A DNA stretch of 64,000 bases from Rhizobium sp. 11515TR (GTDB taxonomy: Bacteria; Pseudomonadota; Alphaproteobacteria; Rhizobiales; Rhizobiaceae): the NCBI RefSeq assembly GCF_002277895.1, contig NZ_CP022999.1, positions 1,505,180 to 1,569,179 on the forward strand, written 5' to 3'. Below are positions 50,024 through 59,877 of this stretch, one piece after another (position 1 is the stretch's first letter; every line of letters starts with the position of its first letter). The notes beneath the pieces were generated by a model, which saw only the letters and a list, made by a program, of their open reading frames with translations, had not been told where the DNA came from and ran no database searches. The position numbers and the translations under genes are program-made.

Positions 50024-51349
50024 TCAGGCGCGCCTGGCCGAGTTCAACGCGCCGTCTGCGGCTACATAGGGCGGAAGTTCCAGATTAGAGCGGAAATCGT
50101 CTCCGACATAATCGGTGTCGATGATCGACCGCCGCCGCAATTCGGGCAGCAGCCCGTTCACCAGCAGATCCTCCTGATCCGGATTGCCGAAGCCATGCAG
50201 GGAGAGAACATCAAGAATGCCGCTCCGATAGCGCTCCTCGATCGCATCGGCAAGCTGCTCCGGCGTGCCGGCAACCGACCAGTGGCCCGTTTCCTGCGCC
50301 TGAATGATGAGCTGCCGCAGGGTCAGTCCCTCACGCGCATAGCGGCGGAAGATTTCCACGCGTCCGCGCCGCCGGTTGATGCTGGTGACCTCAGGCAGGA
50401 GTGCCTCCGGCAAGGGCTTGTCGAGCGGCAGTTCGGAAAGATCGAGATCGCCGCCGAGCATGTCCGCCAGTTTCAGGCGGCCTTGTTCGTAGTCGATCCG
50501 CTCGTGCTTCTCCTTCAGGCGTCTTGCGACATCCGCATCGGAATCGCCGATCACCGAATGGAAGGAATTCATGATGAAGGGGAGGCCGGCTGCGCGCCCG
50601 AAGCTTGTCGCGCGACGCCGCAGTTCCGTGGCGAAAGCGATGGCATCCTCGAGCTTGGGCTGCGAGGTATAGACCACCTCGGCATATCGTGCGCCGACGG
50701 TGACACCGGCTTCCGACTGGCCCGCCTGAAACTGGACGGGGCGGCCCTGCGGCAAAGGCGGCACGTTCAAGGGACCGTCGACCTGGAAATGCTTGCCGCG
50801 ATAGTTAATCGGATGGAATTTTGCCGGATCGATCCCGATTGCACCAGACGCCTTGCGTTCGGCGGCATTGCGTTCATTGGCATCATAAAGCGCATTGACG
50901 ATTTCGATGAATTCAGCAGCCCGCTCATAGCGTTCCTCCGGGCTTGGTAACGTCTCGCCGAAATTCTCTTCGCCGACGGAGGAGGTCACGGCATTCCAGC
51001 CGGCGCGCCCGCCGCTTGCATGGTCGAGCGTGCCGATCTGGCGAGCCAGATTGTAGGGATAGTGAAAGGTGGTGGAGACGGTGGCGATCAGACCGATGTG
51101 TGAGGTCACCTGGCTCAAGGCGGCAAGAGCGATGATCGGCTCCTGAATGCCGGCGGTTCCGGCAAGTCCCGCCGGGTCGATATGGAGCAGGTCGGCCGTG
51201 AACAGCCCGGTGATCTTTTCCGCTTCCGCCTTACGGGCGAGCTCGACGGCACGCTTGATGCCGGTGACGGGGCTTGTGTCGTTTCCGGCGGAAATGACGC
51301 TGCTCGCTCCGGTCAATGTCTTCAGGCGTCGGGGACGATTGTGGGTCAT
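50024..51349 (-). CDS. NtaA/DszA-family FMN-dependent monooxygenase (LLM class)
   Basis: 441 residues from ATG 51349. Bacterial luciferase-like barrel of the NtaA/SnaA/DszA group: KITGLFTADLLHIDPAGLAG, LSQVTSHIGLIATVSTTFHYPYNLARQIGTLDHASGGRAGWNAVTS (cut here: HIGLIATVSTTF, GRAGWNAVTS), FQAGQSEAGVTVGARYAEVV. Needs a separate FMN reductase; none is in the cluster. Such enzymes open sulfur heterocycles, chelators or sulfonates. It ends the operon that encodes the peptide-type importer, so it may oxidise the imported compound. Confidence 0.88.
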   Translation of the reverse strand: MTHNRPRRLKTLTGASSVISAGNDTSPVTGIKRAVELARKAEAEKITGLFTADLLHIDPAGLAGTAGIQEPIIALAALSQVTSHIGLIATVSTTFHYPYNLARQIGTLDHASGGRAGWNAVTSSVGEENFGETLPSPEERYERAAEFIEIVNALYDANERNAAERKASGAIGIDPAKFHPINYRGKHFQVDGPLNVPPLPQGRPVQFQAGQSEAGVTVGARYAEVVYTSQPKLEDAIAFATELRRRATSFGRAAGLPFIMNSFHSVIGDSDADVARRLKEKHERIDYEQGRLKLADMLGGDLDLSELPLDKPLPEALLPEVTSINRRRGRVEIFRRYAREGLTLRQLIIQAQETGHWSVAGTPEQLADAIEERYRSGILDVLSLHGFGNPDQEDLLVNGLLPELRRRSIIDTDYVGDDFRSNLELPPYVAADGALNSARRA

Positions 51350-51407
51350 CGCGAATTTCCTTGATCGTTTGAAATTCCGGCCTCGGCCGGTGTTGGAATT
51401 GTGCTTT

Positions 51408-53072
51408 TCAGGGCAGGGCCGGAACCGCTTCCAAAAGCGTGCGAGTGTAGCTGTGATGTGGTTTGGTGAAGACATCCTCCACCGCGCCCGCTTCGACGAT
51501 GCGTCCCTCTTTCATCACGAGAACGCGGTCCGTCAGGTGATGGATGACGCCGAGATCGTGGGAGATGAAGAGGAGTGAGGTTCCGGATGCGGCCTGAAGT
51601 TCGGCCAGAAGATCGAGCACCTGCGCCTGCACCGATACGTCGAGCGCACTGACCGGCTCGTCGGCCACGAGAAGACGCGGGCGCGGCGCAAAGGCGCGTG
51701 CGATGGCGACGCGCTGACGTTGGCCGCCGGAAAGCTCGCGTGGATAGCGCTTCAGGAACGCCTCGCTCAGACGAACCGCGTCGAGCACCTCAAGCACGCG
51801 TTCGCGGCGCGCGGCGCCGAAGATGCCGGCACTATCGAGGCTTTCGCCGATGATCTTCTCGACCGTATAGCGCGGATCGAAGGAACTGAGCGCATCCTGT
51901 GCGATGAGCTGCATGCTGGAGCGCCTGGCGCGGCGCGCGGCCTCGGTGACATTGCTCCAGCCGCCGCCGTCAAGACGAACCGATCCATGATCCGGTTCGA
52001 CAAGGCCAAGAACGATCTTCGCGACCGTTGTCTTGCCGGAACCGGATTCACCGACGATGCCAAGGGCCTCGCCGGCTGCGAGGTCGAAGGAGACGTCGTT
52101 GACGGCGAAGATGCCGCCCGATCCGCCATAGCGTTTGACGAGATTGCGCGCTGACAGAATATGGTTGTGGCGATCGATTGCTTTTGCAGGCAAGGGGACG
52201 CGTTGCCATACATTGGGCGTGGGGGCCGCTTGCACCCGCTCGCTCTCCGACTGTGTGACGGATGCCGGCGATAGCCGGAACCCCTTGGAGGCGGCCGAAG
52301 GCACGGCATCCAGCAATTGCCGTGTATAGGGATGGCGAGGGGTCTTCAGTATCTGTTCCGTCGAACCCTCTTCGACAATCCGGCCGTCGTTCATGACGAG
52401 TACGCGATCGGCAAGATGGGAGACGACGGCCAGATCATGACTGATCAGGAGAAGCGTATGGCCGGCCTTGCGTCGTTCGAGAAGCAGGTCGAGGATCTGC
52501 TTTTGAACCGTCGCATCCAGCGCCGTCGTCGGCTCGTCGGCAATCAGCAGTGAAGGCCCGCGTGCTATTGCCGTGGCGATAAGAGTGCGCTGGCGCAAGC
52601 CGCCCGAAAGCTGGTGCGGGTATTGCGGCAGCCGCCGATCCGGATCGGGGATGCCGACCGACTGCAGCAGCAGGCGGCTGTCTTCGCGTCGATCGGGGCG
52701 GCGAAAGGGACTGCGCCCGCCGAAGGCGTCGGACAGTTGCTGCGAAATCCGTCTCAGCGGGTCGAGGGAGATGAGGGCATCCTGAAGAACGAAGCCGATT
52801 TTTTCGCCGCGAAGGCGCTGCCATTGCCGTTCATCGAAGTCGCGAACATCGTTTCCGTCGATATCGAAACGGTCGGCGCCGACAACAGCATCCGGCCCGG
52901 CCAAGCCGATGATCGAGCGCGCCGTCACCGATTTACCGGAGCCGGATTCTCCGACAAGCGCGACGGCTTCGCCCTTGTCGATCCTCAGATCGAAGCCGTG
53001 GACCACCCTGTTGTCGCGGCCATCCCGCGGAAAGCCGATCGTCAGATTGCGGATGTCGAGCACCGGTGTCAC
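51408..53072 (-). CDS. Fused peptide-type ABC ATPase (DppD-DppF)
   Basis: 554 residues with two complete ATPase modules: Walker A GESGSGKS and GESGSGKT, signatures LSGGLRQR and LSGGQRQR, Walker B LLIADEPTTALD and LLVADEPVSALD, H-loops ISHDLAV and ISHDLGV. Each half ends with the oligopeptide-ATPase tail (TPRHPYTRQLLDAVP, KPHHSYTRTLLEAVP). Start ATG 53072 overlaps the permease stop by 4 bases. Drives the DppBC-like channel. Confidence 0.94.
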   Translation of the reverse strand: MTPVLDIRNLTIGFPRDGRDNRVVHGFDLRIDKGEAVALVGESGSGKSVTARSIIGLAGPDAVVGADRFDIDGNDVRDFDERQWQRLRGEKIGFVLQDALISLDPLRRISQQLSDAFGGRSPFRRPDRREDSRLLLQSVGIPDPDRRLPQYPHQLSGGLRQRTLIATAIARGPSLLIADEPTTALDATVQKQILDLLLERRKAGHTLLLISHDLAVVSHLADRVLVMNDGRIVEEGSTEQILKTPRHPYTRQLLDAVPSAASKGFRLSPASVTQSESERVQAAPTPNVWQRVPLPAKAIDRHNHILSARNLVKRYGGSGGIFAVNDVSFDLAAGEALGIVGESGSGKTTVAKIVLGLVEPDHGSVRLDGGGWSNVTEAARRARRSSMQLIAQDALSSFDPRYTVEKIIGESLDSAGIFGAARRERVLEVLDAVRLSEAFLKRYPRELSGGQRQRVAIARAFAPRPRLLVADEPVSALDVSVQAQVLDLLAELQAASGTSLLFISHDLGVIHHLTDRVLVMKEGRIVEAGAVEDVFTKPHHSYTRTLLEAVPALP

Positions 53073-53938
53073 GATGGCCTCCTGCCTTCAAATGCAAGTT
53101 GCCAGCGTCTTCCAAGCACACTTATGGAGATGACCGTCAGCGTGATGGCGAGACCTGGCCAGACGCCGATCCACCACGCCACGCGAAGATAATTGCGTGC
53201 CTCGGCCAGCATTGCTCCCCATTCCGGGGCGGGTGGCTGCGGACCCATGCCGAGAAAGCTCAGGCCTGCGGCCTGTATGATCGTGGTCCCGAGACCGATC
53301 GTCGCCAGGATAGGCACTTGGGCGAGCGCATGCGGCAGGATATGGCGGGCCACCAGCACGCTGCGTCTCAGCCCGAATGTTCTTGCCTGCTCCACGTAAC
53401 CACTTTTGGCGATCACGAAGGTCTGCGCGCGCACGACCCTCGCAAAGCGCGGCACGGAGGCAAGGCCGAGCGCGAAGATGAGGTTGACCGTGCCGGGTCC
53501 TGTAAAGGAGATCAGCACGAGAGCCAAAAGCAGGTCCGGAAACGACGAAATTACATCCAGAAAGCGCGAGATGGCCTCATCGACGAGACCGCGGGCAAGG
53601 CCCGACAGAAGCCCGAGAAAGGCTCCGACGATCGCCGCGATGGCGACGGCGCTGACGCCGATGAGGATGGAGTAACGCGCGCCGTAAACAACCCGCGAGA
53701 AGACATCTCTGCCGAGATGATCCGTGCCGAACCAATGTTGCGTCGACGGCGGCAGCTGTGCCTGCAAGGGATCGGCTGCGATCGGATTGGCAGTGGTCAG
53801 AACTTGCGGCCAGATGGTTGCGATCGCCACCAGCAGCAGGAAAATCGCCGAAAGGGTAAACCCGGGATTTGCGACGCGCCAATAAAGTCGTTGTTGGCGC
53901 TGATCGGTTTCCTGTTCGGGAGAAGAGGAGATGCTCAA
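53069..53938 (-). CDS. Peptide-type ABC permease (DppC-like)
   Basis: 289 residues, six helices; DppC landmarks: QHWFGTDHLGRDVFSRVVYGAR, SFPDLLLALVLISFTGPG and EAA-type loop YVEQARTFGLRRSVLVARHILP. Overlaps both neighbours by ATGA. Confidence 0.92.
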   Translation of the reverse strand: MSISSSPEQETDQRQQRLYWRVANPGFTLSAIFLLLVAIATIWPQVLTTANPIAADPLQAQLPPSTQHWFGTDHLGRDVFSRVVYGARYSILIGVSAVAIAAIVGAFLGLLSGLARGLVDEAISRFLDVISSFPDLLLALVLISFTGPGTVNLIFALGLASVPRFARVVRAQTFVIAKSGYVEQARTFGLRRSVLVARHILPHALAQVPILATIGLGTTIIQAAGLSFLGMGPQPPAPEWGAMLAEARNYLRVAWWIGVWPGLAITLTVISISVLGRRWQLAFEGRRPS

Positions 53939-54951
53939 TGGCCGACCTCCGCACTCTGATTGCGCAGGCGGGGATCGAGCAGAAGGTAAAGCACGTCGAC
54001 CAGCGTGCTGAGGATGACGTAGATGAAGGCCGACAGGATGGCGACGGCGAGCACCACGGGCAGGTCATGCGTCAGCACGGCGTCGACTGTAATCCGCCCA
54101 AGCCCGGGCCTGCCAAACACCGCTTCGGTGATGACGGCGCCGGACAGCAGATTACCGACAAGCCAACCGGCGAGCGTCACGGCGGGAAGTGCGGCGTGCC
54201 GCAAGCCGTGACGCAGCCTCAGCACGAAGTCATTGGCGCCCCAGCTCTTGACCGTCAGCATGAAGGGTTCTTCCAGGGCCCGTTCGAGCCCTTGGCGCAG
54301 CACTTGTCCGATGACGGCGCCGAGCGAAAGGCCAAGCGAGAGCGCCGGCAGGACCAGCGCCGAAAACGTCCGGTCACCGGCCACCGGAAAGATCTTCAGC
54401 GTGAATGAAAAGACGAATAGCAATAGGATGCCGAGCCAGAAGGACGGCGTCGAGATGAGGATCAGTTCAAGACTGCCCGCGATGCTGCGGGGCAAGCGCT
54501 TGCCGGCTGTGAGCAGAGCGCTGGCAACGGCGAAGACGACGGCAACGACGAGAGCGGCTGCAGTAAGCTTCAATGTCGGCAGCATCTGCGATAAAACGAG
54601 GCCGGAAACATCCGTCTGCAGGATATAGGACCGTCCGAAATCGCCGTGCAGAACCCGCAGGAGATAGGTCAGGTATTGCGCCAGCAACGGCTTGTCCAAG
54701 CCCCATTCGAGGCGGATGGCCGCTTCTACCTCCGGCGTGCGCAATTGCTCGCCGATCAACAGGCTGACAATATCGCCGGGCGCCAGATGGATGCTGATGA
54801 AGCTCAGCGTCACCGCTGCCCATAGGACCGCAATGGCTGATCCAATCCGCACTAGAATCTGCGATGTCAGGCTGTTGCGCTTCAGCCGGCGCCTGCGCGA
54901 AAACCAGGCCGAAGGGCTCTGCTCGAAAGCCGTCGTATTGTCAGCACTCAT
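53935..54951 (-). CDS. Peptide-type ABC permease (DppB-like)
   Basis: 338 residues, N-terminal cytoplasmic arm rich in Arg, then the DppB helices (AVLWAAVTLSFISIHLAPGD, PTLKLTAAALVVAVVFAVAS) and the C-terminal block GRPGLGRITVDAVLTHDLPV. Forms the channel with the DppC-like subunit; 4-base overlap. Confidence 0.92.
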   Translation of the reverse strand: MSADNTTAFEQSPSAWFSRRRRLKRNSLTSQILVRIGSAIAVLWAAVTLSFISIHLAPGDIVSLLIGEQLRTPEVEAAIRLEWGLDKPLLAQYLTYLLRVLHGDFGRSYILQTDVSGLVLSQMLPTLKLTAAALVVAVVFAVASALLTAGKRLPRSIAGSLELILISTPSFWLGILLLFVFSFTLKIFPVAGDRTFSALVLPALSLGLSLGAVIGQVLRQGLERALEEPFMLTVKSWGANDFVLRLRHGLRHAALPAVTLAGWLVGNLLSGAVITEAVFGRPGLGRITVDAVLTHDLPVVLAVAILSAFIYVILSTLVDVLYLLLDPRLRNQSAEVGH

Positions 54952-55015
54952 GCTCGGTCACTCCTCCACCGCCCCAACGGCTCGCGTTGTCGGGGATATG
55001 TGTTGACGGTACGGT

Positions 55016-56638
55016 TCATTCGCTGCGCCAGATGTCGTAGGCGCTCTCCGGCAATTGCTTGAAGGGCCGGAAGCTGATGCCCTTCACATAGCTTGCAGCC
55101 GCCACCTGGTCCTCGGGCTCATAGAGCGGCAGGGCATAGGCCTGGTCGAGAATGGCGAAGCGCTGCAGCTTCGAATAGAGATCGAAGCGCTTCTTCTGGT
55201 CCAGCGTCGAAGCGGCCTCGTTCAGCCATTGCGACAGTTCGGGTGCGAAGGCGCGGCTGTAATTGATGCTGCCGCCCTTATCGAGCGGCAGATAGTGATA
55301 CTCGATGTCGATCGCATCCGTCGGCGTATTGGAATTAGCGATCGAGCCGAACTGACCGGTCTTGCGCCGATCGGTATAGGTGCCGGCATCCACGAAGACG
55401 ATCTTGAGGTCGATGCCGGCATTCTGGCGTGCCTGTGCCTGCAGGGCCTGCAGCAGGACGTCACGCTGATCGCGCACCGTCGCCTGAGCCTGGATGACCT
55501 CGATGGTCAGCCGCTTGCCGTCCTTCGTCCTGAAGCCATCGGCGTCCCGCGCGTTCCAGCCAGCCTCGTCAAGGAGCGCATTTGCCGCTTTGGGATCGGG
55601 TTTATATGCCGCCTCGATGCTCTTGTCGTAGAATTGCGGATCGATCGGCGATGTGATGCCCCATGCGCGGGTGCGTTCTCCGCGATAGACGGCTTTCAGC
55701 ACCGCATCGACGTCGATCGCTGATATCAGAGCCTTGCGCACCTTGAGATCCTGGGTCGGTCCCCAGGTGACATTGAGGAACAGCGAATAGGGCGTGCCGG
55801 TATTGAGGGCCGTCTGATAGCTGAAGTCCGAATTGTCCTTGAAAAGGCTGGCATCGTTGCCGGCGATCCCTTCGATCACGTCGACCTGGCCGGAGGTGAG
55901 TGCCCCGGTCCGAACGGAAGATTCGGACAGGAAGCGGTAGGTCACCTCGTCCAGATAGGCCGGGCCATTATGAGCCGACGTCTTGGGTGCCCAGTTATAG
56001 GCTGGATTCTTGACGAACTGAATGTCCTGTCCCTTGGCATAGCGCTTCAGGATGAAGGGACCGGTTCCCGCGATCTCCGGTCCGCCGGATTTCAGCTGCG
56101 TCGAATTGAAGGCCGCGGGCGAAAGGATTTCCAGGCTCGCGGCATAATCGAGAAAGGGCGCATAGACCTGGTTCAACGTGAAGGAGACGGTATGGTCGTC
56201 CAGTGCCTTTGCTTCGACGATGCGCGAGACCGGGCCGGCGCTCACGCTGCCGCTATAGGCCGCGTCCTTGAGCTTGGTGAAATTGGTGATGACTGCCTGT
56301 GCATCAAGCTTCTGCCCGTCGGTGAAGGTGACATTGTCACGAAGCTTGAACGTGTAGGTCTTGCCGTCGTCGGCGATCTTGTATTCGGTTGCAAGCCAGG
56401 GAACGTAGCCGCCATCTGCAGTCCGCGCCAGCAGCGACTCATAGGCGTTGCGCAGCAGCAGCTTGGTCTTGTCCTGCCCGTTGAGCTGCGGATTGAGCGT
56501 GGCCGGTTCCGTCTCGACGCCCCATGTCAGCTTGCCGCCGTTGATCGGCGTGCCGTCCCCAGCCATGCCAAGGCTCGGCAGCGCCCCCGTCACAAGCATG
56601 GCTGCCGTCAGGCCAAGAAAATGTCTGCGCATAAGCAT
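55016..56638 (-). CDS. Peptide-type ABC substrate-binding protein 1 (Tat-like signal)
   Basis: 540 residues from ATG 56638. The signal MRRHFLGLTAAMLVTG has a twin-Arg RRxFL motif, so export by Tat is likely. Mature family 5 (SBP_bac_5) features: TLNPQLNGQDKTKLLLRNAY, FKLRDNVTFTDGQKLDAQAV, GTGPFILKRYAKGQDIQFVK. It closely parallels the next upstream gene over the whole length, so the two are tandem duplicates with diverged ligand sites. 64 bases before dppB. Confidence 0.92.
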   Translation of the reverse strand: MLMRRHFLGLTAAMLVTGALPSLGMAGDGTPINGGKLTWGVETEPATLNPQLNGQDKTKLLLRNAYESLLARTADGGYVPWLATEYKIADDGKTYTFKLRDNVTFTDGQKLDAQAVITNFTKLKDAAYSGSVSAGPVSRIVEAKALDDHTVSFTLNQVYAPFLDYAASLEILSPAAFNSTQLKSGGPEIAGTGPFILKRYAKGQDIQFVKNPAYNWAPKTSAHNGPAYLDEVTYRFLSESSVRTGALTSGQVDVIEGIAGNDASLFKDNSDFSYQTALNTGTPYSLFLNVTWGPTQDLKVRKALISAIDVDAVLKAVYRGERTRAWGITSPIDPQFYDKSIEAAYKPDPKAANALLDEAGWNARDADGFRTKDGKRLTIEVIQAQATVRDQRDVLLQALQAQARQNAGIDLKIVFVDAGTYTDRRKTGQFGSIANSNTPTDAIDIEYHYLPLDKGGSINYSRAFAPELSQWLNEAASTLDQKKRFDLYSKLQRFAILDQAYALPLYEPEDQVAAASYVKGISFRPFKQLPESAYDIWRSE

Positions 56639-56675
56639 TTCCGAGTATCTCCTTGAAATAATCAATAGCCGCCGC

Positions 56676-58328
56676 TCAGGCTGGTTGATCGAGCCAGATG
56701 TCGTAAGCGTTTTCGGGAAGGCGCTTGAAGGGACGGAATCCCGCTCCCTTGACGGCAGCCGTTGCTGCAATCTGATCTTCGGGAACATAGAGCGGCAGGC
56801 CGAGCGCCTGCTCGCGGAGTGCGAAACGCTGGAGCGCCGAATAGATATCGAAGCGCTTCTTGACGTCGAGCGTAGAGGCGCCCTCGGCAAGCCAGGCGGA
56901 TATTTCAGGCGCCACGGTGCGGCTGTAATTGATCGATCCGCCCTTCTCACGCGGCAGATAGTGAAAATAGAGGGTAAGGCCGTTTTCCTGCGTCGTGGTG
57001 GAGTTCGGAATGATGCCGTATTGGCCGTCGTTCTGCCTGTTGGCATAGGTTCCGGCGTCGACATAGTGCAAGACGACATCGATGCCGGCATTCTGTCTGG
57101 CCTGTGCCTGGACGGCCTCGAGAAGAACGTCGCGCTGGTCCCGCAAGGTCGCCTGCGACTGGACGATCTCGATCGTCAGCCGTTTGCCATCCTTCATCCG
57201 GATGCCGTCGCCGTCTTTGCTCGTCCACCCGGCCTCGTCGAGCAATCTGTTGGCAAGCTCGGTATCGAAGCCATAGCTGCCCTCGATACTCTTGTCGTAG
57301 AAATCCGTGTCTGCAGGCGTCAGGACACCCCATGCGCGCTTGCGCTCACCACGGTAGACGGACTGAATGATCCGCTCGACATCGATCGCTGCCAGAAAGG
57401 CCTTGCGTATCTTGACCTCGCTCGTCGAGGTGTTGGTGACATTCAGGTAAAGCGTATAAGGCGTGCCGGTATTCAGTGCACTTTGATAGGTGAAATCGGG
57501 ATTGTCGCGGAAAAGTGCTGCGTCATTGCCGGAAATGCCCTCGATGACATGCACCTGGCCGGAGGTGAGTGCGCCGGTTCGAACCGCCGATTCAGGCAGG
57601 AAGCGATAGACCACTTCATTGAGATAGGCCGGCCCCTGATGACCGGCATTGCTGGGAGCCCAATTATAGGCCGCGTTTCGAACGAAACGGATTTCCTGAC
57701 CTTTGACATAGCGATCGAGGATGAAAGGGCCAGTGCCTGCAATGTCAGGCCCGCCTGCCTTCAGCTGCGGTGATGAGAATGATTTCGGTGAGATGATCTC
57801 GATGCTGGTCGCGCCATCGAGGAAAGGGGCATAAACATCGTTGAGCTTGAGTACGACCGTATGAGGATCGAGCGCGATTGCCTCGGAAATATGTGAGACG
57901 TGGCCGGCACTGATGCTGCCGGAATAGATTGGCTCCCTCAGTTTCTGGAAGTTCGTTACGACGGCTGCAGCGTCGAATTTCTCCCCGTCGCTGAAACTCA
58001 CGTCATCGCGGAGATTGAAGGTATAGGTCCTGCCATACTCGGATACCGTATAGTCTTTCGCCAGCCAAGGCACATAACCGCCATCCGGGGAGCGGGCGAG
58101 AAGGCATTCGTAGGCATTGCGCAGAACCAGTTTCGCCTTGGCCTGGCCGTTCAGATGCGGATTGAGCGTGGTCGGTTCTGTCTCGACGCCCCAGATCAGG
58201 GACCCGCCGCGCGCAGGCTTGTCATCCGCCAGCGTTTCAGACGCTTGCAGTCCGGCAGACAGAGACAGAGCAGCAATCGCTGAACTCTTCAGAAAATCTC
58301 TTCTGGTTACCACGGCATTCTTTCCCAT
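56676..58328 (-). CDS. Peptide-type ABC substrate-binding protein 2 (Tat signal)
   Basis: 550 residues. Classic Tat signal TRRDFLKSSAIAALSLSAG. Same SBP_bac_5 body as its neighbour: TLNPHLNGQAKAKLVLRNAY, FNLRDDVSFSDGEKFDAAAV, GTGPFILDRYVKGQEIRFVR; C-terminal regions (ENAYDIW) also agree. A second receptor for one channel usually broadens the substrate range. Between the luciferase-like gene (36 bases) and receptor 1 (37 bases). Confidence 0.92.
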   Translation of the reverse strand: MGKNAVVTRRDFLKSSAIAALSLSAGLQASETLADDKPARGGSLIWGVETEPTTLNPHLNGQAKAKLVLRNAYECLLARSPDGGYVPWLAKDYTVSEYGRTYTFNLRDDVSFSDGEKFDAAAVVTNFQKLREPIYSGSISAGHVSHISEAIALDPHTVVLKLNDVYAPFLDGATSIEIISPKSFSSPQLKAGGPDIAGTGPFILDRYVKGQEIRFVRNAAYNWAPSNAGHQGPAYLNEVVYRFLPESAVRTGALTSGQVHVIEGISGNDAALFRDNPDFTYQSALNTGTPYTLYLNVTNTSTSEVKIRKAFLAAIDVERIIQSVYRGERKRAWGVLTPADTDFYDKSIEGSYGFDTELANRLLDEAGWTSKDGDGIRMKDGKRLTIEIVQSQATLRDQRDVLLEAVQAQARQNAGIDVVLHYVDAGTYANRQNDGQYGIIPNSTTTQENGLTLYFHYLPREKGGSINYSRTVAPEISAWLAEGASTLDVKKRFDIYSALQRFALREQALGLPLYVPEDQIAATAAVKGAGFRPFKRLPENAYDIWLDQPA

Positions 58329-58364
58329 GTCATTTTGCCGATGTCATCTTGGATCGCCTCCCAA

Positions 58365-59366
58365 TCAGGCCGCAGCGGCCGTGCGCGTGCCGGCCAGCAA
58401 TTCGATGGTGCTGAGGCGGTGGGCACCTTCGGAGACCGGGCAGTCGATCACAAATTCTTCGATGCCGAATCCCTTGTGGAGGCGCTGCAGCTCCAGATGG
58501 ACGTCGGCCGGCGTTCCTCGAATGACGCGTGGACTTCTCTCTTCGATCCGATAGTCGGTCGCGCCTGCCTGGCGGACATATTCGAGCGCCTGCTCGCGGC
58601 TGCCGACATTGACGCTTTGTCCATCCTTGATTTGCAGGTGGAACCGGCGCGTGTCGCCGACGAGACCCTCGGCAAGCGAGGTCGTTTGCGCTGTGACCAC
58701 GCTGACCGCAAGCAGTGCAGTCTTGCCACCCGCCTGTCGATAGGCCGACAGCGATTGCGAGATCGCTTCATCGTCACCATGGATGTGGCCCGCATAGACA
58801 AAACCCCAGCCGAGACGAGCGGCCAATCTCGCGCTATCGGGGCTCGCGCCGAGCAGGAAGCGGCCGGGCGGCTCGTCGGGTGCTGGAAAAGCGGCAAGGT
58901 CCTCTGCCTTGCCTTCCGCGCCCTGTTCGTGCCGCAAGAAGCCATCCAGTTCGGCCAATTGCGCTTCGAACGATGGTTTGCGCGCGGGATCGTATGCTTT
59001 CTGAAGAGCCCCGGTCGAAAGCGGAAGCCCGCCCGGAGCCTTGCCGACCCCAAGGTCGACACGTCCCGGCGCTAGCGCCGCCAGCAGGTTGAAGTTCTCG
59101 GCAACCTTGTAGGCGCTGTAATGCTGCAGCATCACGCCGCCGGAGCCTATACGGATGCGCCTCGTATGTGCCAGCAGGTGGCCGATCAATACTTCCGGGG
59201 AGGAGCTTGCGAGTTTTGGGGAATTATGGTGCTCGGCAACCCAGAAGCGCCGATAGCCCAATTCTTCAGCTCGTCTGGCAAGCGCCAGGCTGCGCTGCAA
59301 TGCTTGCGACGCGCGTTCGGCGCCATCAATCGGGCTCTTATCGAGAAAACTCAGGGCGTAAGACAT
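58365..59366 (-). CDS. MsnO8-like LLM-class flavin oxidoreductase
   Basis: 333 residues. Luciferase-like barrel: RAEELGYRRFWVAEHHNSPK, TRRIRIGSGGVMLQHYSAYK, RVDLGVGKAPGG, GWGFVYAGHIHGDD. No signal peptide, FMN-dependent. First gene of the importer cluster, which thus is framed by two flavin monooxygenases; joint oxidation of an imported organosulfur, amine or heterocyclic compound is plausible but unproved. Confidence 0.88.
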   Translation of the reverse strand: MSYALSFLDKSPIDGAERASQALQRSLALARRAEELGYRRFWVAEHHNSPKLASSSPEVLIGHLLAHTRRIRIGSGGVMLQHYSAYKVAENFNLLAALAPGRVDLGVGKAPGGLPLSTGALQKAYDPARKPSFEAQLAELDGFLRHEQGAEGKAEDLAAFPAPDEPPGRFLLGASPDSARLAARLGWGFVYAGHIHGDDEAISQSLSAYRQAGGKTALLAVSVVTAQTTSLAEGLVGDTRRFHLQIKDGQSVNVGSREQALEYVRQAGATDYRIEERSPRVIRGTPADVHLELQRLHKGFGIEEFVIDCPVSEGAHRLSTIELLAGTRTAAAA

Positions 59367-59877
59367 CTGTCCTCGTGGGTCGTCGGCAATATCAATTATC
59401 TTAATCTATATTTTTAATGGATTATTAGATCGAGCAATGATGTTTCAATCGTCGGCTGCACAATGAAAGATCATGCCGTGCGAAGCGCTCCTGAAATTAT
59501 ACGTCTTGAGGCAGCGAAGCATTGGGTGATCGAGAGATGGCAGGGTCGATCGGTGGGTCCCGATGATAGGCTGCCTCTGGATAGGCTTCAGCTATCGGCA
59601 GGAGGCATTCCCTTGGCTGATATGTCGGCCATGGGAATTTTCGCCCTTCGGCAAGGATTGGCATTGGATCTGCGGCTACGGAGGCGAGTGAGATGGATTT
59701 GCCTAAACATCCCGACGATTCTCGGAACCAAAAGCGCACGCCCGCGTAGATTTAGACGGCGAGCCTTCGTTCGGTTCTGGTGAGGAGCGGAATGCCATGA
59801 ACCGCTTCAATACCCAGAAAGGGCAATTTGCTTTCCCTCCACGGCGACACGCAGCGTGACTTCGAAAGGAGGACCTG
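59367..59877. other. Non-coding stretch with promoter elements
   Basis: AT-rich in the first 60 bases (promoter of the importer cluster, minus strand). GGAAC at 59724-59728 with GTA 17 bases later (59746-59748) is one base off the EcfG consensus and points to the 30-residue gene. An open frame at 59463-59783 has no ribosome site and no family. Confidence 0.4.

Noticed and set aside
59463..59783. 106-codon plus-strand frame upstream of the small membrane protein
   Set aside because: No ribosome site and no family resemblance; spans the near-consensus EcfG-type element.
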